This document shows, in pieces, positions 1 through 7,512 of a stretch of 46,225 nucleotides of DNA (position 1 is the first letter of the stretch; every line of letters starts with the position of its first letter). The position numbers and the translations under genes were made by a program. The DNA is taken from assembly GCA_964588525.1 (NCBI GenBank), contig CAZPQC010000014.1, positions 1-46,225 on the forward strand, in the 5' to 3' direction. The notes below the pieces were generated by a model that was not told where the DNA came from, did no database searches, and saw only the letters and a list, made by a program, of their open reading frames with translations. Source of the stretch: JAFGQJ01 sp964588525. GTDB lineage: Bacteria; Spirochaetota; Spirochaetia; SZUA-6; DRHE01.

Positions 1-336
1 CTGGCCCACGGTCCCAAGTATGCCCGGGAGTCGGTGGCCCAGGCCCTGGCCGCGGCCGGCAGAGCCCTGACCGTGCTCAGCCGGCGGCGCATAAGCGCCG
101 AGGCGGCCACGGCCCAAGTTTCGGAGCAGCGCTGCACCGGCTGCGGCCTGTGCGTGGAGGTCTGCCCCTACGGGGCGATCGAGGTGGATCCCGACAGGGA
201 AACGGCCGTGGTGAACGCCCTGCTCTGCAAGGGCTGCGGATCCTGCGCCGCTACCTGCTTCAGCGGGGCCATAGACGTCAGTGGATTCAGCAACCGGCAG
301 ATTATCCGGGAATTCGAGGAGCTGCTGGTGCGATGA
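1..336 (+). CDS. hdrA: HdrA-type heterodisulfide reductase subunit A, C-terminal end only
   Basis: This is the C-terminal 111 codons of a gene that begins before the window. Two complete 4Fe-4S motifs are visible (CTGCGLCVEVCP and CKGCGSCAATCFSGA), preceded by a HGPKYARESVAQA helix, which is the usual end of HdrA. HdrA carries the FAD that splits electron pairs in heterodisulfide-reductase-type complexes. That FAD domain lies outside the window, so bifurcation itself cannot be checked here. The stop codon overlaps the next start in an ATGA, and the following six genes are tightly spaced, so this is the upstream part of one redox operon. Cytoplasmic. Family assignment is firm; the electron partners are inferred from the neighbours. 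Confidence 0.9.
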   Translation: MAHGPKYARESVAQALAAAGRALTVLSRRRISAEAATAQVSEQRCTGCGLCVEVCPYGAIEVDPDRETAVVNALLCKGCGSCAATCFSGAIDVSGFSNRQIIREFEELLVR

Positions 337-821
337 GCGGGAAAGCCGAGAGTGTCCGCCAGGCTGCAGGGGCCGTGGCGAAGCCCGGGGAGGACAACAC
401 CAAGGTGAAAAAGCTCAAGATCGTGGGCTTCCTCTGCAACTGGTGCTCCTACGCCGGCGCCGATCTGGCCGGAGTGAGCCGGATGCAGTACCCGGAGGAG
501 ATCCGCATCATCCGCGTTCCCTGCTCTGGGCGCATCAATCCTCTGCTGGTCCTCAAATGCTTCCAGGAGGGAGCCGACGGGGTGCTGGTTTCCGGCTGTC
601 ATCCCGGCGACTGCCACTACCAGGAGGGCAACCTCTACGCCCGCCGGCGCATGCTCATTCTGCGTTCCCTGCTCGCCTATTTCGGAATCGACGAACGGCG
701 CTTCCACATGTCCTGGGTCTCCGCCTCGGAGGGAAAGAAGTGGGCCGATACGGTCCGCAGCCTGGTGGAGGACGTACGGGCTGCCGAAGCTGAGGTAAAA
801 GCGGGGGTGCCGGTGTGGTGA
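333..821 (+). CDS. mvhD: MvhD/FlxD-type [2Fe-2S] electron-transfer subunit
   Basis: The predicted protein has 162 residues. The start is the ATG overlapping the hdrA stop (ATGA). The core from about residue 28 shows the MvhD/FlxD pattern FLCNWCSYAGAD (C35, C38), VPCSGR (C64) and GCHPGDCHY (C89, C94), the cysteines expected to hold a 2Fe-2S cluster. In methanogens MvhD passes electrons from hydrogenase to HdrA; in Flx-Hdr complexes the homologue FlxD links the NADH-oxidising FlxABC part to HdrA. Because the genes that follow are Flx-like and no hydrogenase is present in the window, the FlxD role is more likely here. The first 25 or so residues are polar and weakly conserved. Confidence 0.88.
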   Translation: MSGKAESVRQAAGAVAKPGEDNTKVKKLKIVGFLCNWCSYAGADLAGVSRMQYPEEIRIIRVPCSGRINPLLVLKCFQEGADGVLVSGCHPGDCHYQEGNLYARRRMLILRSLLAYFGIDERRFHMSWVSASEGKKWADTVRSLVEDVRAAEAEVKAGVPVW

Positions 822-1909
822 AGGACAGCGCCCTGCGGAAGGCCGAGGCAATCGCGCAGAAGGCTGCCTCGGAACGGCAGAAGGTCGCGGATCGACAGAA
901 GGCCTCGGAACGGCAGAAGGCGGCACTGCGGAAAACAGCGGCCGACCTGCTCGCCCAAAAGGCGGTTGATCTGGTGATCGGTTACGGCCGTTCCTCCGGG
1001 GGGGATGTGGTGCCCCTGTTTGTGAGCCGGGTCGAAGAGGCTCAAGCCCTGGAGTGGAATCAGCACTGTACCTACAACCTGGTGTGCTATCTGACCGACC
1101 CGGAGGTGGTCGGGTCTTTGGAGCGGAAGGAGAAATCGAAGGCCGGGAAGGCGGAGACCCGGGCCAAAGACGCCGACAAAGCGGGGAACGCCCGGCCCGC
1201 CGCGGGCAAGGTGGCGATAGTGGTCAAGGGCTGCGATCTCAAATCCCTCGTGGTGCTCCAGTCCGAGAACCAGGTGCAGCGGGAGCGGCTGACCGTGATC
1301 GCTCTGACCTGCCCGGGCGTTGCTGATGAGACGGGCAGATTGCTGGCCAAGTGTGAGGGCTGCCCGCCGGATGTGTACAATCCCCGGGGGGAGCTCTGCG
1401 ATCTGGTGGTCGGGGAGCCCGTTCAACGGCCCGGCGGCGAATCCACGGGCAAACAATCAGGCGGGCCTCTGTCCGATCCGGAAAATCAAGACTCCACGTA
1501 TTGCGACGTCGAAGAGATCGACGTCCTGAACCCCGCGGAGCGAAGAGAGCTGTGGGACGGGTACTTCGCGCGCTGCCTGCGCTGCTACGCCTGCCGCAAT
1601 GTCTGTCCCCTCTGCTACTGCAAGGAGTGCGTGTTCGATCAGCATGATCCCCGCTGGGTATCCCCGGCCGCAGCCGTGGCCTCGAACCGGAGCTTCCACC
1701 TGATCCGGGCCTACCATCTGGCCGGTCGCTGCGTCGACTGCGGGGAGTGCGAGCGAGCCTGCCCCGTTGGCATCCCCCTGCGCCGCATCAACCGCAAGGC
1801 GGCCAGGGTGGTTGAGGAGAGCTTTCACTTTCGAGCCGGCCTGGACCCGGAAGCCAAATCTCCTCTGGTGGCTTTCGCAAACGAGGACCCGCAGGAGTTC
1901 ATCGAATGA
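815..1909 (+). CDS. FlxC-like 4Fe-4S electron-transfer protein
   Basis: The predicted protein has 364 residues, starting at GTG 815 (a second GTG at 818 is equally possible), inside the end of the preceding gene. The C-terminal part has many cysteines: C254, C257, C260, C264, C267, C269 and C272, then a classic 4Fe-4S motif C306-C309-C312-C316 (CVDCGECERACP). The middle (KGCDLKSLVVL, TCPGV, KCEGCPP) resembles the 4Fe-4S/F420-hydrogenase-beta-like proteins placed beside HdrA and FlxA. The role is probably a cluster wire between the NAD(P)H-oxidising flavoprotein and HdrA. The N-terminus (residues about 5-45) is a charged repeat of ERQK/DRQK units, coil-like, and a second charged Lys/Ala-rich insert lies near residues 105-130; both look like expansions rather than core. 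Confidence 0.78.
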   Translation: MVKDSALRKAEAIAQKAASERQKVADRQKASERQKAALRKTAADLLAQKAVDLVIGYGRSSGGDVVPLFVSRVEEAQALEWNQHCTYNLVCYLTDPEVVGSLERKEKSKAGKAETRAKDADKAGNARPAAGKVAIVVKGCDLKSLVVLQSENQVQRERLTVIALTCPGVADETGRLLAKCEGCPPDVYNPRGELCDLVVGEPVQRPGGESTGKQSGGPLSDPENQDSTYCDVEEIDVLNPAERRELWDGYFARCLRCYACRNVCPLCYCKECVFDQHDPRWVSPAAAVASNRSFHLIRAYHLAGRCVDCGECERACPVGIPLRRINRKAARVVEESFHFRAGLDPEAKSPLVAFANEDPQEFIE

Positions 1910-3131
1910 GGATCCTGGAACGAAAGACTCTGACCGATTTTCTTGAAAACCGCCTGGCGGACGGCGAAATCATCGCTCCGGTGGAGGTGGAGGGCAGGCT
2001 GTACTTCCGGCAGCTCGACCCGGAGAAGGGACTGGCTGAGCTGGTCTGGCCGGCTGCGGATCCTCTGTCTGTTGACTTCACAGTCAACTCGATCAAGGAG
2101 TTCTTCTTCCCCCGCCGGCAGGAACTGTACGAACAGAGACCGGACGGAATCATCCCCCGGGCTGCTCCAGACCAAAAGCCGAGGCTGGTGCTCTTCGTCC
2201 GGCCCTGCGACGCTCGAGGATTGACTATCCTGGACCGGGTCTTTCTGGGGGAGATGGAGGACGAGTCCTACAGGTACGCCCGCCAGAGCACCACGGTGGT
2301 GGGCCTGCACTGCCTGCAGCCGGACCGGCACTGCTTCTGCACCTCCCTGGGCGGCGGACCCTTCGAGACCGAAGCCCTGGATCTGGCCCTGACTCCCCTT
2401 GAAGGTGAACGCTTTCTGGCTCAAGGGATCACGGAGAAGGGCGAAGCCGTGCTCGCCTTGCTGGGCGGGAAAGAGGCGGGGGAGGCGGAACGGAAAGCCC
2501 TGGAGCAGCTTCGGAAGTCCGCGGAAGCGGCGATCCGGCGAACGATTGAGGTACCGGATCCGCAAACCATGGCCGAGCGTTTCGATTCCCCCTACTGGGG
2601 GGAGGTGTCCCGGGCCTGCCTCACCTGCGGCATCTGCAGCTACCTCTGCCCGACCTGCCACTGCTTCGACATCGTGGACGAGGGCTACCTGCGAGTGCGC
2701 TGCTGGGACACCTGCAGCTCCGACACCTTCACCCGCATGGCCGCGGGGGAGGATCACCGCAGGCAGAAGCGCAGCCGTTACCGCCAGCGGGTCTATCACA
2801 AGTTCAGCTACTTCAAAGAGAGCTTCGACACCNNNNNNNNNNNNNNNNNNNNNNNNNNNNNNNNNNNNNNNNNNNNNNNNNNNNNNNNNNNNNNNNNNNN
2901 NNNNNNNNNNNNNNNNNNNNNNNNNNNNNNNNTTACCGCCAGCGGGTCTATCACAAGTTCAGCTACTTCAAAGAGAGCTTCGACACCCACGCCTGTGTGG
3001 GCTGCGGCCGCTGCACCCGGCACTGTCCGGTGAAGATCGATATCGTGGAGATCGTCAACGGGATCGCCACTGCTGCAACTGCCGGCTCCCCGGCAACACC
3101 AGAGAGCACATCCGCAGGAGCCAAAAGATGA
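1906..3131 (+). CDS. FlxB/AsrA/HyhB-like 4Fe-4S protein, split by an assembly gap
   Basis: The start ATG 1906 overlaps the preceding stop. The protein resembles the beta/A subunits of sulfhydrogenase and anaerobic sulfite reductase: an N-terminal domain containing VRPCDARGLTILD and a C-terminal 4Fe-4S pair. The first cluster motif (CLTCGICSYLCPTCHC) precedes a 100-N gap at 2833-2932; the second (CVGCGRCTRHCPVKIDI) follows it. As written, the two parts are in different frames. The 55 bases before the gap (2778-2832) are repeated exactly after it (2933-2987). Removing one copy and the Ns (155 bases) joins both halves in one frame and gives a 356-residue protein ending at TGA 3129-3131. The gene is therefore probably intact in the organism. 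It would carry electrons between FlxA-like and HdrA-like subunits. Confidence 0.8.
2833..2932. other. Assembly gap (100 N) with duplicated flanks
   Basis: Exactly 100 Ns separate two identical 55-base stretches (2778-2832 and 2933-2987, both beginning TTACCGCCAGCGG and ending CTTCGACACC). A round-number gap with identical flanks is the signature of a scaffolding join where overlapping contig ends were not merged. Collapsing it restores the reading frame of the surrounding Fe-S gene, so no real sequence need be missing. The alternative, a true 55-bp duplication with unknown sequence between, is less economical. Confidence 0.92.
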
Positions 3132-3970
3132 CGCCGGTCCAGATCTACACGCCCTACGCCGCCCGGCTCCAGGAGCTGCGCGTGGAGACAAGGGACGTCA
3201 AGACCCTGCGCCTCGTGTTCCAGGACCAGAAGGTCGCTGAAGGGTTTAGCTTTCGGCCGGGGCAGTTCGTGGAGCTGTCGGTGGCGGGGGAGGGGGAGGC
3301 CACCTTCTGCCTGGCCTCCTCTCCCGAAGAGAAGGGCTTCGTGGAGTGCAGCGTCAAGCGGGTCGGCCTGGTCACCGAAGCGATCCACAGGTTGGATCCG
3401 AGTGCCCTGGTGGGGCTGCGCGGTCCCTACGGCAACAGCTTTCCCCTCGAACAGATGGAGGGGCGGGATCTGGTCTTCGTGGCCGGCGGGATAGGGCTTG
3501 CGGCCCTTCGCTCCCTGATCAAGGTGGTTCTGGCCCAGCCCCAAAAGTACGGCTCGATTTTGATCCTCTACGGCGCCCGCAGCGTGGCTGATCTGGTGTA
3601 CCTGGAGGAGCTGGAGCAGTGGGGGAGCCGCAAGGATCTGAAAACCGTGTTGACCGTGGATCCCGGCGGCGAGAGCGCAGACTGGAAGGGGGAGGTCGGC
3701 TTCGTCCCGGCGGTGCTGGAGAAGCTTAACCCGGGCCGCAAGAACACAACGGTGATCACCTGCGGGCCGCCGATCATGATCCGCTACGTCCTGGCGGCCT
3801 TGGATAAGATGGGCTTCGACCCGGAGGCGGTGATCACCACCCTGGAGATGAAGATGAAGTGCGGACTGGGACATTGCGGGCGCTGCAACGTCGGACCCCT
3901 CTATGTCTGCAAGGACGGTCCGGTGTTCACCTACGCCCAGATCCGGGAATTCGTGGAGCAGATTATCTAG
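3128..3970 (+). CDS. flxA: FlxA/AsrB-like FAD- and NAD(P)-binding oxidoreductase subunit
   Basis: The predicted protein has 280 residues; ATG 3128 overlaps the previous stop (ATGA). It shows the ferredoxin-NADP reductase fold: an FAD-binding part with FRPGQFVELSV and CLASSPEE, a nucleotide-binding part with FVAGGIGLAALRS and ILYGARSVADLVY, then TCGPPIMI. A C-terminal 2Fe-2S cluster loop is present (C245, C250, C253, C261 in the KCGLGHCGRCN region), as in dihydroorotate-dehydrogenase electron-transfer subunits, AsrB and FlxA. The likely job is to accept hydride from NAD(P)H, or the reverse, and pass electrons through the neighbouring Fe-S subunits to HdrA. Whether NADH or NADPH is used cannot be read from the sequence. 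Confidence 0.87.
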   Translation: MTPVQIYTPYAARLQELRVETRDVKTLRLVFQDQKVAEGFSFRPGQFVELSVAGEGEATFCLASSPEEKGFVECSVKRVGLVTEAIHRLDPSALVGLRGPYGNSFPLEQMEGRDLVFVAGGIGLAALRSLIKVVLAQPQKYGSILILYGARSVADLVYLEELEQWGSRKDLKTVLTVDPGGESADWKGEVGFVPAVLEKLNPGRKNTTVITCGPPIMIRYVLAALDKMGFDPEAVITTLEMKMKCGLGHCGRCNVGPLYVCKDGPVFTYAQIREFVEQII

Positions 3971-4006
3971 GGAGCAGGTCCTTCGAACAAAGGAAGGGTA
4001 CAAACC

Positions 4007-4795
4007 ATGGCGAAACAGACAAAAACGGAATCGAAAGAGCCGGAAACCGAAGCGGAGCAAACGCAGCAGGTACAAACCGCAGCATCCGAATCCGCCGTTC
4101 CGGTCGAGGAGGGCGTGCCCAAGCTGATCCCCATCTACATCATGGGCAAGGAGTACCTGGTGCCCGAAACCGTGACCATCCTCAAGGCCTTCGAGTACTC
4201 CGGCTACCGCTTCATCCGGGGCTGCGGCTGCCGCGGCGGGATCTGCGGGGCCTGCGCCACGGTGTACCGCACCGCCGGGGACTACCGCATCAAGGTGGGG
4301 CTGGCCTGCCAGACCGTGGTGGAGGAGGGAATGTACCTCACCCAGATCCCTTTCTATCCGGCCAACAAGGCGGAGTACTGCCTGGAGGAGCTGGAGCCCA
4401 CCGTCAGCACTTTGATGAAGCTCTACCCCGAGATGACCCGCTGCGTAAGCTGCAACAGCTGCGGCAAGATCTGTCCCCAGGACATCAAGGTCATGGATTA
4501 CGTCAACGCCGCCATCCGGGGGGATATCAAGAAGGCGGCGGAGCTGTCCTTCGAGTGCATCATGTGCGGCCTGTGCGCCTCCCGCTGTCCCGCGGAGATC
4601 GTGCAGTACTACATCGGCATCCTCTGCCGGCGCCTGTACTCACGGCACATCGCCAAACCGGCGGAGGATCTGAAAGCCCGGGTGGAGGAGATCGAGCAGG
4701 GCAAGTTCGTCGAGGAGTTCGAGACATTGAAGAAGGCTTCCGAGCAGGAGTTGATGGCACTCTACGCGGAGCGGGACATGGAGACCGTCGGCTGA
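4007..4795 (+). CDS. Fumarate reductase/succinate dehydrogenase-like Fe-S subunit, soluble type
   Basis: The predicted protein has 262 residues; ATG 4007 follows AAGGAAGGG by a few bases. After an acidic, Gln-rich tail of about 38 residues comes a plant-type 2Fe-2S domain (C73, C75, C80, C83, C101; RGCGCRGGICGAC) and then two cysteine sets for 4Fe-4S or 3Fe-4S clusters (C146/C149/C152/C156 and C184/C187/C190/C194). This is the FrdB/SdhB/TfrB plan. The CCG domains of true thiol:fumarate reductase TfrB are absent, and no FrdC/FrdD anchor follows, so the enzyme should be cytoplasmic. It sits 36 bases after flxA and 23 bases before the flavoprotein gene, implying that it links the Flx/Hdr wire to the fumarate site. 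The substrate is inferred. Confidence 0.82.
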   Translation: MAKQTKTESKEPETEAEQTQQVQTAASESAVPVEEGVPKLIPIYIMGKEYLVPETVTILKAFEYSGYRFIRGCGCRGGICGACATVYRTAGDYRIKVGLACQTVVEEGMYLTQIPFYPANKAEYCLEELEPTVSTLMKLYPEMTRCVSCNSCGKICPQDIKVMDYVNAAIRGDIKKAAELSFECIMCGLCASRCPAEIVQYYIGILCRRLYSRHIAKPAEDLKARVEEIEQGKFVEEFETLKKASEQELMALYAERDMETVG

Positions 4796-4818
4796 GGTCC
4801 GACTGAAGGAGCGCTGAG

Positions 4819-6510
4819 ATGGCCTATCAGGAGTACATGAAGACTCTGATCAAGAAGGTGGAGGCTTCCAGGCGCAAGCGCCTGGAGGACTTCCAGGCCG
4901 GCAAGCATCACGCCCGCATCCCCGTGGACAAGGTGGATGGATTCCTGCGCCAGTATCACCCCGATTACATGGAAGGAACCAAGCGGTCCGTGTCCGTGGG
5001 GCCGAACAAGGGAGATATCGTGCCGAACGAGGTGGCGGACATTCTCGAGGCCCGCTGCCTGGTAGATCCGGATCAGATCGACCTGGAGCAGGTCCACTAT
5101 CGAACCGACGTGCTGATCGTCGGCGGGGGCGGGGCCGCCTCCGCTGCCGCCCTGATCGCCCAGGAGCAGGGCTTAGATGTGCTGATGGCCACCAAGCTGC
5201 GGATCGGGGACGCCAACACCATGATGGCCGAAGGGGGGATCCAGGCTGCGGACAAGCCCCACGACTCGCCTCCCCGCCACTACCTGGACACCATGGGCGG
5301 CGGGCACTTCAGCAACGACCCCGAGCTCCTCGAGGTGCTGGCCGCCGACGCGCCCAAATCCTTGAGCTGGCTGGAGACCCTTGGGGTGATGTTCGACAAA
5401 GAACCGGAGGGCACCATGAAGGTCCTGCACGGTGGCGGCACCAGCCGCCGGCGCATGCATTCCGCCGGAGACATGACCGGGGCGGCGATCATGCGGGTGC
5501 TGCGGGACGAGGTGCGCAACCGGCCTCAAGACATTCGGGTCATGGAGTTCTCCCCCGTGGTCGAGCTCCTGCTGGACGAGAAGGGGGCCTGTGCCGGTGG
5601 AATCGTCCTGAACCTGGAAACCGGGCAGTACCAACTGATCCGCGCCGGTGCCACGATCATCGCCACCGGCGGCTTCGGTCGTCTGCACATCCAGGGCTTC
5701 CCGACAACGAACCACTACGGAGCCACGGCGGACGGCATCGTCCTGGCCTACCGGGTTGGCGTGCCCTTCCGCTTCATGGACGCCAGCCAATTCCACCCCA
5801 CCGGGGTGATCTATCCGGAGCAGAACGTGGGCCTGCTCATCACCGAGAAGGTGCGAGGCGCCGGGGCTCAGTTGCTCAACCGGGAGGGGCAGCAGTTCGT
5901 CTATCCCCTGGAAACCCGGGACGTGGAGTCCTCGGCCATCATCCGGGAATGCCACGAGCGAAAGAAGGGCATCCAGACACCTACGGGTCGGGTCGGGGTG
6001 TGGCTGGACTCGCCCATGCTGGAGATCATACACGGGCCGGGGTTCGTGAAGAGCAACTTCCCGGCCAAGTACCGGCAGTTCGAGCGCCACGGCATCGACG
6101 TTTCCAAGGAGCCGATGCTGGTCTATCCCACGCTGCACTATCAAAATGGGGGCTTGAGGATAGACACCCGGGCCGAAACGGGGGTGCCCGGCCTGTTCGC
6201 CGCCGGGGAGGTTACCGGCGGGGTGCACGGCCGTAACCGCCTGATGGGCAACAGCCTCCTGGACATCGTGGTCTTCGGCCGCCGGGCCGGTATGCGGGTG
6301 GCGGAGTACCTGGGTAAGGCGGTTAGCGGTGCCGGAAAGGCTGTGGGTAATGGTGCCGAAAAGGCTGGGGGAGCCGGGACGGGAAACGGCGCCGGGAAGC
6401 TCAGCCTGGAGCATGTGCGCCGCTACAACGAGGAGTTGAAGGCCGCCGGGATCGACAACGGCCGCACCGCTCCCATGATCCTTCCCGACTACCGCTTCAA
6501 GGTGGGGTGA
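4819..6510 (+). CDS. Fumarate reductase/succinate dehydrogenase-family flavoprotein subunit
   Basis: The predicted protein has 563 residues; ATG 4819 follows GAAGGAGCG. A 95-residue N-terminal extension of helical, charged character precedes the Rossmann FAD site (GGGGAAS, residues 102-108). Family features follow: RRMHSAGDMTG near 211-220, ATGGFG at 282-287, QFHPTG (H326), ITEKVRGAGAQLLN (R346), and GRNRLMGNSLLDIVVFGRRAG near the end. These match the FrdA/SdhA/NadB/TfrA superfamily, with substrate-binding His and Arg in place. The usual RGEG reads RGAG here. A Gly/Ala/Lys-rich spacer (about residues 498-525) interrupts the C-terminal part. Probably fumarate reductase catalytic subunit fed by the upstream redox genes; another unsaturated dicarboxylate or enoate is possible. 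It is the last gene of the operon. Confidence 0.85.
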   Translation: MAYQEYMKTLIKKVEASRRKRLEDFQAGKHHARIPVDKVDGFLRQYHPDYMEGTKRSVSVGPNKGDIVPNEVADILEARCLVDPDQIDLEQVHYRTDVLIVGGGGAASAAALIAQEQGLDVLMATKLRIGDANTMMAEGGIQAADKPHDSPPRHYLDTMGGGHFSNDPELLEVLAADAPKSLSWLETLGVMFDKEPEGTMKVLHGGGTSRRRMHSAGDMTGAAIMRVLRDEVRNRPQDIRVMEFSPVVELLLDEKGACAGGIVLNLETGQYQLIRAGATIIATGGFGRLHIQGFPTTNHYGATADGIVLAYRVGVPFRFMDASQFHPTGVIYPEQNVGLLITEKVRGAGAQLLNREGQQFVYPLETRDVESSAIIRECHERKKGIQTPTGRVGVWLDSPMLEIIHGPGFVKSNFPAKYRQFERHGIDVSKEPMLVYPTLHYQNGGLRIDTRAETGVPGLFAAGEVTGGVHGRNRLMGNSLLDIVVFGRRAGMRVAEYLGKAVSGAGKAVGNGAEKAGGAGTGNGAGKLSLEHVRRYNEELKAAGIDNGRTAPMILPDYRFKVG

Positions 6511-6592
6511 TTCGCCGCATTCCTGCTCACACTGTTTGGCTTCTATGGCCGAAGGTCGTGGATCGTTCCGACGTCGAAAGCTTTCTTATACG

Positions 6593-6618
6593 TGTTATGT
6601 TGTCGCAGCTGCGCATAA
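6593..6618. repeat. TGTTATGTT copy with adjoining hairpin, left edge of the R-M cassette
   Basis: TGTTATGTT (6593-6601) is the same 9-mer that ends the palindrome at 8694-8774, on the same strand. It runs into a dyad TTATG-TTGT-CGCAG/CTGCG-CATAA (6596-6618 region). It lies in the otherwise empty 156 bases between the flavoprotein gene and the convergent nuclease gene. Together the two copies bracket the restriction-modification genes. Possible recombination boundary; function not shown by sequence alone. Confidence 0.4.
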
Positions 6619-6666
6619 TCGTGGCATGCATTTGGGCATATCACATAGGCGTCGTCCGGGCTCCTG

Positions 6667-7509
6667 TCATAGTCCTTGTTCTTGCTTAAGGGCTGCCAAA
6701 TCGTCGCGCAGTTCTTGACGCATGGACTTAGTGTATATCCGGTAGATGTCCCCGTCGTTCTGATGCTGTACGAGCTTAGCGAAATCGCTTGCACGGCTTT
6801 TCCAGGTGACGCCATCAGTCACCAGTAGAAACCAGACATCCGGTCGTTTCTGCTCGATTATCCTGCGGATGTCGCCGAGCACATCGGTTTGTTTGCTCCC
6901 GGTTGCTCCATAGGCCTTAACTTCGATCAGTACATGGGGAGTCTCTTTGGAAGGTATCGCGAAGTCGGCCTTCTCGGTGCTTTGCCCGGTTCTGCTGGTG
7001 AAGCTACATCGCTTATCGTATGCGTCGGCGAAGACCTCAGAGACAACGGACTCCGTGAAGTCCTCCAAGGCTCGGCCCCGGTACTGGCCTTTGATAGCAC
7101 TACCCCTACCCAACTTGAGTCTCTCTACCATGATATCCCGCCACGTGTACTCACGAGTGACGGTCTTCGCAATGGCTTCACGCACAAGAAGGTGATCCAG
7201 AAGCGCGACATATCGGTCCGGGTGATCCCAGTACGCCTTCTTGCCCGTCCCTGAAAGGTCTGTAAGGGCCGCCTTGAGTTCAGCCGTGAACTCATCCTTT
7301 GAGCGCTCGAGGAACAATTGGAAGATGACCAATGCCAAGTCGAAGTCGACCTCCAGCAGGCGCTTCAGATCCGCACGATTGTAGTGATCTTTCTCCTCAA
7401 TCTGGTCCAAGTAGTCAATGATTTGTTGCGCGCGCTCATCCTTCCAAACCGTGTCCAGCGCGGTCAACCTGCCCAAGAGTTCCTCGGCGTTCTGTGTGTG
7501 TCTCTTCAT
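6667..7509 (-). CDS. Type II restriction endonuclease, PD-(D/E)xK fold
   Basis: The predicted protein has 280 residues, starting at ATG 7509, three bases after the stop of the upstream methyltransferase gene, so the two are translationally linked. The C-terminal half has a clear PD-(D/E)xK nuclease core: AD182FAI, then VLIE196VK198AYGATGSKQTD about 14 residues later, followed by IEQKRPDVWFLLVTDGVTW. The N-terminal 130 residues are helical and give no recognisable domain. Such proteins cut DNA at the site protected by their partner methylase. The recognition sequence cannot be predicted from the sequence. Base composition is visibly less GC-rich than the flanking operons, which suits recent acquisition. 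Confidence 0.8.
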   Translation of the reverse strand: MKRHTQNAEELLGRLTALDTVWKDERAQQIIDYLDQIEEKDHYNRADLKRLLEVDFDLALVIFQLFLERSKDEFTAELKAALTDLSGTGKKAYWDHPDRYVALLDHLLVREAIAKTVTREYTWRDIMVERLKLGRGSAIKGQYRGRALEDFTESVVSEVFADAYDKRCSFTSRTGQSTEKADFAIPSKETPHVLIEVKAYGATGSKQTDVLGDIRRIIEQKRPDVWFLLVTDGVTWKSRASDFAKLVQHQNDGDIYRIYTKSMRQELRDDLAALKQEQGL

Positions 7510-7512
7510 CTG

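Noticed and set aside
168..926. Long minus-strand open frame opposite the redox operon
   Set aside because: It is a mirror of the GC-rich coding frames on the plus strand, with no ribosome site and low-complexity Arg/Pro/Ser-rich translation; many such frames exist across the window.
6511..6666. tRNA or other RNA gene as the insertion target of the accessory island
   Set aside because: No cloverleaf or T-arm consensus could be built in this stretch; the dyads present are short.
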